Positions 59,863 to 64,000 of a stretch of 64,000 nt of DNA are shown piece by piece. Source of the stretch: Watersipora subatra. Taxonomy: Eukaryota; Bryozoa; Gymnolaemata; Cheilostomatida; Watersiporidae. How positions within the stretch are numbered: the stretch's first letter is position 1; each line of letters opens with the position of its first letter. Position numbers and translations under genes: made by a program. The notes under the pieces were generated by a model, which was not told where the DNA came from, searched no databases, and saw only the letters and a program-made list of their open reading frames with translations. The stretch spans positions 16,648,182 to 16,712,181 of the forward strand of contig NC_088711.1 in NCBI RefSeq assembly GCF_963576615.1. The letters run 5' to 3'.

Positions 59863-61404
59863 TACTAGCTGCATTACCCGTCAACGGGATCAGATTCTTG
59901 CACAGCAAGAGGTTTATTGAGAGTTGTCTTTCATACTGTAAAACAACGCCAACTATGCAGTTACATCTCCTCTCTCCCCCTCTTTCTCTCTCTCTCTCCC
60001 TCTCTCCCCCCCCCCCCTCTCCCCCCCTCTCCCCCCCCTCTCTCCCCCCCCTCTCCCCCCCCTCTCCCCCCCCTCGCTCTCCCTCTCTCTCTCCCTCTTT
60101 CCCCTCTCTCCGTCTCTCCCCTCTCTCTCCCTCTTTCCCCTCTCTCCGTCTCTCTCCCTCCCTCTTCCCCCTCTCTCTCTCCTCGCTCTCCCTCTCTCTC
60201 CCCTTCTCTCCCTCTCTCTCCCCTTCTCTCCCTCTCTCTCTCCCTCTCTCTCTCCCTCTCTCCCCCCCTCTCCTACTCGCTCTCCCTCTCTCCCTTTCTC
60301 TCTCCCTCTCTCTCTCTCTCCCTTAGTTCAATGCAACACATGCGGATAGACATTTTTGGTTTTTCTGTCGGGCGTATGAAGAACCAGTGTTCGGCGTGTG
60401 CCTACTTTTGAGCAGGCGACGTATAGCTGGTCATGGCTGATGCAGGGTGACAGTAAGTCGATAGCAGCTGCTCTCTTTCTTTTCACAATAGCGTATCGCA
60501 ACCCTCGGAGTACTCGTGAAAGTTCTGTAATAGTAAGTTACAGTAGGCCTACTCAGAGCTGGAAAAAAATTAGTAACTCGGCTGCTGAAGGAAATGAACA
60601 TGACCCACTATCACGAACAGCGGCAAATCCAACGTTATTAAGTAGTGGAGATGTAGCAATTCATAGACAATACAACATCGTATAAGAAACACTTACCTTT
60701 TTGATGTGGAAATTTAGTAGGTGAAAAATGCGTTTTTCTAGTGGCTCCAAGAAACAAACGTTTACGTGACCTTCTCGGTACACGTTGGCAGTAAATATTA
60801 ATTGCATGTAAATAACTACTCATTAATTTATTTTATTTAATGAATAGTAAATTTGTATAGCTGTATAGACACCTTTGTATAGGCTGCAGAACTCAGGAAA
60901 GGTGCTTTTTAACACGGCAGAAAATTTGCCATTTAAAAAGCGTGCTAACAAGGGATTTTGGTTAATGCGCTCGAGCGGTGAAAGAAAAACAACAGAATAG
61001 CCACACCTTTATATAAGCCGCTTGGCTCAAATGGTCAGAGAAAAGTAGCGGCTAATAGTCCATATTACAAAATTACGATATTACGAAATTACGATAATTA
61101 GTACTCATATTAATTCGTTTGGCTTCGTTCGACCGAATGGAAAAAGAAAGACCGCTCTATAATTTATTTACCGTTACTACACATATTAATTCAGTTCGCT
61201 TCGTACGATCGAAATTCGTACGACGATAAAAGAAAAGACCGCTCTATAAGGCGGACAGACAGATAGACAGATAGATAGACAGATAGACAGATAGACAGAT
61301 AGACAGACAGACAACGATTGCCGTTTATATAGTAGATATATATATATATATATATATATATGTGTATATAAATCTCAGTGTTTGTTAGTTGTCTTCCGTC
61401 GTTC

Positions 61405-61448
<44 letters not shown>

Positions 61449-63973
61449 TCATGCATACAGTCATGCATATAGTCATGTAGTCATGCATATAGTCATGCAT
61501 ATAGTCATGCATCAGTCATGCATCAGTCATGCAACTGTCTCTGTCATTCTGTAGCCATTTTGTGCTTATTAATGATTAAGGAGTCATGCAACTTGCAACC
61601 GATGGAGTAGTTAGTCGGATTCCTAAGTTCACAGAATCTCACTAGCACTTCTGTTTGACCCGCATCTGAAACTGAAGCATACCTGTAGGCTACTTTTATA
61701 TTGTACGCCTGATATGGAAAATTGTATTATCATGTGATTTATTTTACGTATCAAAGCAGGATAGCTGTCATAGAAATTCATAAGCTCATACAATACATTC
61801 ACAGACACTATGTACTTTGACTCTTGCCATTCCATGTCCTGTCCTCCCATCTTTTATAGAAGATTGTACATATAAACTGTCAATATTGTTCCATAAGCTG
61901 TAGTATTAACTTATTAAAATAAGTGGTTATCCGCTGCCAGATGTTTTAATTCCTTCCTGATCACATGATTACCTGCTGTCTGTCTTGACATATTCAATAC
62001 GCTGCACGGTAGAGTTGGTATGTGAGTTTGAGAAGGTGAATGATTGTTATATTGATCAGTCGTCTGCAGTTGGTCTACTCAGTGGTTTGTTGTTGCAGCT
62101 GATGAATAGTCATGCTCAGCTATAACGGTCTTTAGTTATGTTCACTTTATAATAGCAATTTTTCATAATATATATTGATTTGCACTGTAGGAGTTAATGC
62201 CAAGAAGTTAGGAAGCCAGACTCAGTCTCTCGTAAGTATTTTTAGTTTATAGCTGTGTTAGATATATGCTGGAACTCCTTTTAGTAATAGCAGTTGGGTC
62301 TTCACAAGCTCTGCAAACTGGCTGGTAGCTTTCTATCTAATATTTGTATTTTTGTACTTCTTAGATGACATAATGTTATATAATCTAAATGTAATACTTT
62401 AAGATGATTAAAGCATGCCTATAGCTTTTCCTTCATTAAATAATTATTTTGAAGGAGATTTTTGGCGATGTAAAAATAATTTTTCCAGGCTCTCTTTCAA
62501 ATGTTCAGAATTTCTTAGGTTTTTGTTGATTAACACTGATTCAAGATCCTTTTGCCTGGCCTAGTTTTAGTTTCATGATGATGTATCTGTTTTTTGTAAA
62601 AATTTGTGTCTTTTTTTTGTGTACTGCAATCATGTGTTGATTTTGTTGATGGCTAAAAATACTTTCTGTCAGGAGATCGCACACTGTTCAGTAAATTGTT
62701 GCAGAATGGGCAGTTTTTGACCTGCTAGTTCTTCACTTTTTAGTTATAAAGAAAAAATAACTTGTATAACAGCTGTTAACTGTCAATATGCGGAACACTT
62801 CTGTTAGTGTATTATTCTGTAGTAAGTGGATACTCGGGTATGGTGGTTGTTTTTAGTTAATATATGCTGGAAAACCATGTCATTATTGAACACATGCTCA
62901 TTGAAGTAAAAAAAGTGCTCATAAACTGTAGGACATCTTTCACCCATAAAAACGCAAAACCTAACTTTTTAACTTTCAAAATTGAATAGATGATGGAAAG
63001 AATGCATTTTATATGAGATCTTATCTTGCATAGACTGCAGCTCAAATATTGACTCATACCTGAGGGATACTTGAAATGTCGATGAAAGAAGTTATTTTTG
63101 TAACAAGATTTATCAGGCTCTACAATGATTTCTAGAACTTTGTGACTTCCTATAGTAGATCTACGTTTTTCGACTCTACCTTTTTTGTAGGTACAGAGAA
63201 GATCACGGCCAGTCCAGCCTGTTAAACCGCTTGGCAGTTCTAAACTACGCCCACTCCAGCCCAACAATGGAAAACGAGAAGATAATTCCAATTTAAACAC
63301 GTGGGATCCTAAAAATAGACCTAATGTTCCAGTACTTAAGAAGTAATTCTGGGTGTTGTTGAGTGATTAGATACTCTGTATTGCTGTGGCTGGTTGCTAG
63401 GACTATGTTGAGTAGTTTTATGTGTGTCTGGTTAACTGCCCGCACTTCTTCGTTATACTCATGCTAGGTGTTAGTGACTAAATATCTTTCATTGTAGCAA
63501 AAACATAGGGTAAGTTATTGCTAGCCTCACTCTGCTTTTTTTCACATATGCGCTCTACAAAGATTCAAATACATAAAGTTGCGTGCCTGTTGAAACCACA
63601 ACTTTCGTTCTACTCTTACCACCAAGTGCTTATATTGTTTCAGTGTTGTATTATATAGCAAATGCAATGCAAAACTATTAATTTACATGTTAATGGTTTG
63701 TTATGAAATGATTTCATGATTTGCTTTTGGCTAGGTAGATATCTTAAAACTCGTTGGTACAACGACCAGCTCTTATGGTTGGCAACTTATGACTACGTGT
63801 CATGATTTACTTGCTTTTTTGAACCTTTGACGCTCATTTTAGGCCTGCTGTCTCTGTGAATGCTGCCAAAGCAAAACTAAATGGGCCGGTCTCACGAGGC
63901 GGTGCAACAAACTCTCAACAGGGGACTGTGACACCGCCATCCAGATCCTCAAGTGTTGCCAGCAACAAACCAG
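56632..63973 (+). CDS. Basic, low-complexity protein of unknown function, at least 5 exons, open at right edge
   Basis: Exons: 56632-56683, 57267-57338, 62191-62231, 63191-63342, 63843-63973. All are bounded by AG..GT sites, and the phases (1,1,0,2,1) join without stops. About 149 residues are visible, starting [15 protein letters not shown] and running on past a good donor (CCAG|GTAGGA) at 63974. Composition is Lys, Ser, Thr, Pro, Asn and Gln rich with few hydrophobic residues ([50 protein letters not shown]), so it should be disordered and basic. Similar runs occur in microtubule-, centrosome- or RNA-associated proteins, but no domain is visible and I assign no function. Without splicing at 63343 the frame would stop three bases later, so that donor matters. 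A 12-base microexon at 63498-63509 would also keep the frame. Confidence 0.7.
57437..57839 (-). mobile_element. Non-autonomous Helitron (403 bp), gene 3 intron 2
   Basis: On the minus strand it starts TCTATATATATACATATTTC and ends with the hairpin CCGGGCAACGCCGG, then CTAG. It is flanked by A and T with no target duplication. Homologous to 21640-22051, including the TCGGACTGG..GGTTCCGAGATCAA tRNA-like core. Confidence 0.85.
57673..57735 (+). other. tRNA-like core inside Helitron
   Basis: TGGCATAATTAGTAAGGTG (box A like) and GGTTCCGAGATCAAATC (box B like). Antisense to the Helitron, as in the copy at 21640-22051. Confidence 0.5.
57868..58035. repeat. 168-bp near-perfect palindrome with (TATACATG)n core
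   Basis: Symmetric about 57951.5. The unique arms (TTTCATTCCTATAACTTGAT .. CGCTGTCTCT) differ at one base (ATACAAACC / GTACAAACC). As at 38925, open frames starting alike ([13 protein letters not shown]) lie on both strands. Confidence 0.92.
58037..58109 (-). other. tRNA-like (SINE-type) core
   Basis: The minus strand reads TGGCCGCGTAGTGGTTAGCT (a good box A) and GAGTTCAATTCTAC (box B). The acceptor ends pair poorly, so it is a derived SINE core and not a working tRNA gene. It directly adjoins the palindrome. Confidence 0.6.
58291..58370 (+). other. tRNA-like (SINE-type) core
   Basis: GCGTAGCTTAATGGTAGAGC (box A) and GGGATTGATTCC (box B) at tRNA-like spacing. The acceptor stem is not closed. 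Confidence 0.6.
58470..59180. mobile_element. TTAA-flanked MITE, copy 3, gene 3 intron 2
   Basis: Ends AAGTTGACTTGCAACAAAAT and its near complement GCAAGTCAACCT, flanked by TTAA at 58466-58469 and 59181-59184. Terminal inverted repeats of about 150 bp. Same family as 34717-35581 and 41236-42142. Confidence 0.9.
59330..59420. repeat. Two inverted Helitron-type 3' ends around a short AT core
   Basis: On the plus strand CCTGAATGTCAGG (hairpin) is followed by CATTCCG and CTAG|T. After 20 AT-rich bases, CTAGCTGAATGCCCC runs in the opposite sense. This is the same head-to-head layout as the 38925 palindrome, but diverged. Confidence 0.55.
59488..59570 (+). other. tRNA-like (SINE-type) core
   Basis: CTTAGCCTAGTGGTTAGATG (box A) and GTGAGTTCAACTCC (box B). 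Confidence 0.6.
59643..59864. repeat. (TATATACA)n microsatellite
   Basis: About 220 bp of TATA/TACA tract. Open frames of 103-106 codons on both strands are artefacts. Confidence 0.95.
59965..60324. repeat. 360-bp CT-rich (pyrimidine) microsatellite inside the Helitron
   Basis: An almost pure C/T strand, (CTCTCC)n and C-runs, with hardly a purine for 340 bases. It is able in principle to form triplex (H-DNA). The Pro/Ser/Leu repeat frames over it are artefacts. Confidence 0.95.
60328..60520 (-). pseudogene. C-terminal end of a Helitron PIF1-like helicase
   Basis: The minus-strand frame reads [20 protein letters not shown], then [20 protein letters not shown] and a stop at 60328. It matches helicase motif VI and the tail of Helitron Rep/Hel (the usual GQLYVACSRVG..TPD.KTKN pattern, here with D for G and K for R). 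Upstream domains are absent. The correct orientation and position within the Helitron termini support the call. Confidence 0.85.
61254..61316. repeat. (GATAGACA)n tract at the Helitron 5' end
   Basis: Tandem GACAGATA/GACA units just inside the 5' terminus, seen also as short GTCTGTCTGTC tracts in the inverted repeat at 31511-32966. Confidence 0.85.
61440..61535. repeat. (CAGTCATGCATATAGT)n-like tandem tract
   Basis: Six or more irregular copies of ATAGTCATGC / CAGTCATGC following an (AT)n run. Confidence 0.85.
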
Positions 63974-64000
63974 GTAGGACTTGCTAGTACTCATTACTAG

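Larger units (their letters stand above)
59865..61336 (-). mobile_element. Helitron (1472 bp) with helicase fragment, gene 3 intron 2
   Basis: Minus strand: the 5' end is TCTACTATATAAACGGCAAT followed by GTCTGTCTGTC repeats. The 3' end is the hairpin CCCGTTGACGGG, TAATGCAG and CTAG. Host bases A and T lie in an (AT)n target. It contains the last helicase motif of Rep/Hel and a 360-bp pyrimidine tract next to the 3' end. Deleted compared with an autonomous Helitron of several kb. Confidence 0.88.
59593..61408. repeat. Palindrome arms split by a later Helitron
   Basis: GAACGACGGAAGACAACAAA..CACTGAGATTTATATACA at 59608-59648 returns inverted at 61360-61405. Both arms border (AT)n, and the Helitron at 59865-61336 lies inside that core. 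Remove the Helitron and a palindrome like those at 38925 and 57868 remains. Confidence 0.75.

Noticed and set aside
59588..60411. Open frames rich in Tyr/Ile and in Pro/Ser/Leu
   Set aside because: They are translations of (TATA)n and (CT)n microsatellites.

Overview
The window is nuclear DNA from an animal. It is AT-rich, the genes are split by GT-AG introns of 0.1-6 kb, and it is packed with eukaryotic transposons: hAT, pogo-like, PIF/Harbinger-type and TTAA-flanked inverted-repeat elements, Helitrons, LTR retroelement remains, and tRNA-like SINE cores. A mitochondrial SCOT gene and a DHHC palmitoyltransferase gene of animal type point to a metazoan. Repeat style suggests a marine invertebrate, but I cannot name a species. 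Nothing looks bacterial.

Three protein genes can be assembled from exons whose reading frames join exactly. (1) On the minus strand, 30166 down to 17975, are eight exons of succinyl-CoA:3-ketoacid CoA-transferase (OXCT1/SCOT). They run from the mitochondrial leader through the catalytic SENG motif. The last roughly one third of the protein was not found in the window. (2) On the plus strand, 30382-45184, are seven exons of a complete ZDHHC24-like palmitoyltransferase of 338 residues. It starts about 215 bp from the SCOT start codon, head to head, so the two genes probably share a promoter. (3) On the plus strand from 56632 to past the right edge are at least five exons of a basic, proline/serine/lysine-rich, probably disordered protein that I do not recognise.

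Left part (1-17974): no confident host exon. It holds a 30-bp minisatellite open on both strands (991-1440), a degenerate pogo-like transposase (5546-6900), a tandem and segmental duplication complex (7540-14530) with a gag-like retroelement insertion (about 12421-13987), and unassigned AT-rich DNA. Middle (17975-45184): the two head-to-head genes, with introns inflated by transposons. One is a 4.2-kb hAT element with a perfect 8-bp target duplication that itself carries two nested MITEs. Another is a near-perfect 324-bp palindrome. Right (45185-64000): a 49-bp minisatellite, two retroelement pol remnants (one with LTR fragments), a 19-bp satellite of about 42 copies, then gene 3, whose second intron holds Helitrons, a second palindrome, tRNA-like cores and a Helitron with a helicase fragment and a 360-bp pyrimidine tract.

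The most unusual structural signal is the recurrence of head-to-head Helitron-type ends around (AT)n cores, which form palindromes. The most testable functional signals are the shared promoter with its perfect 10-bp inverted repeat, and the frame-neutral second-transmembrane exon of the palmitoyltransferase, which is squeezed between two transposons.
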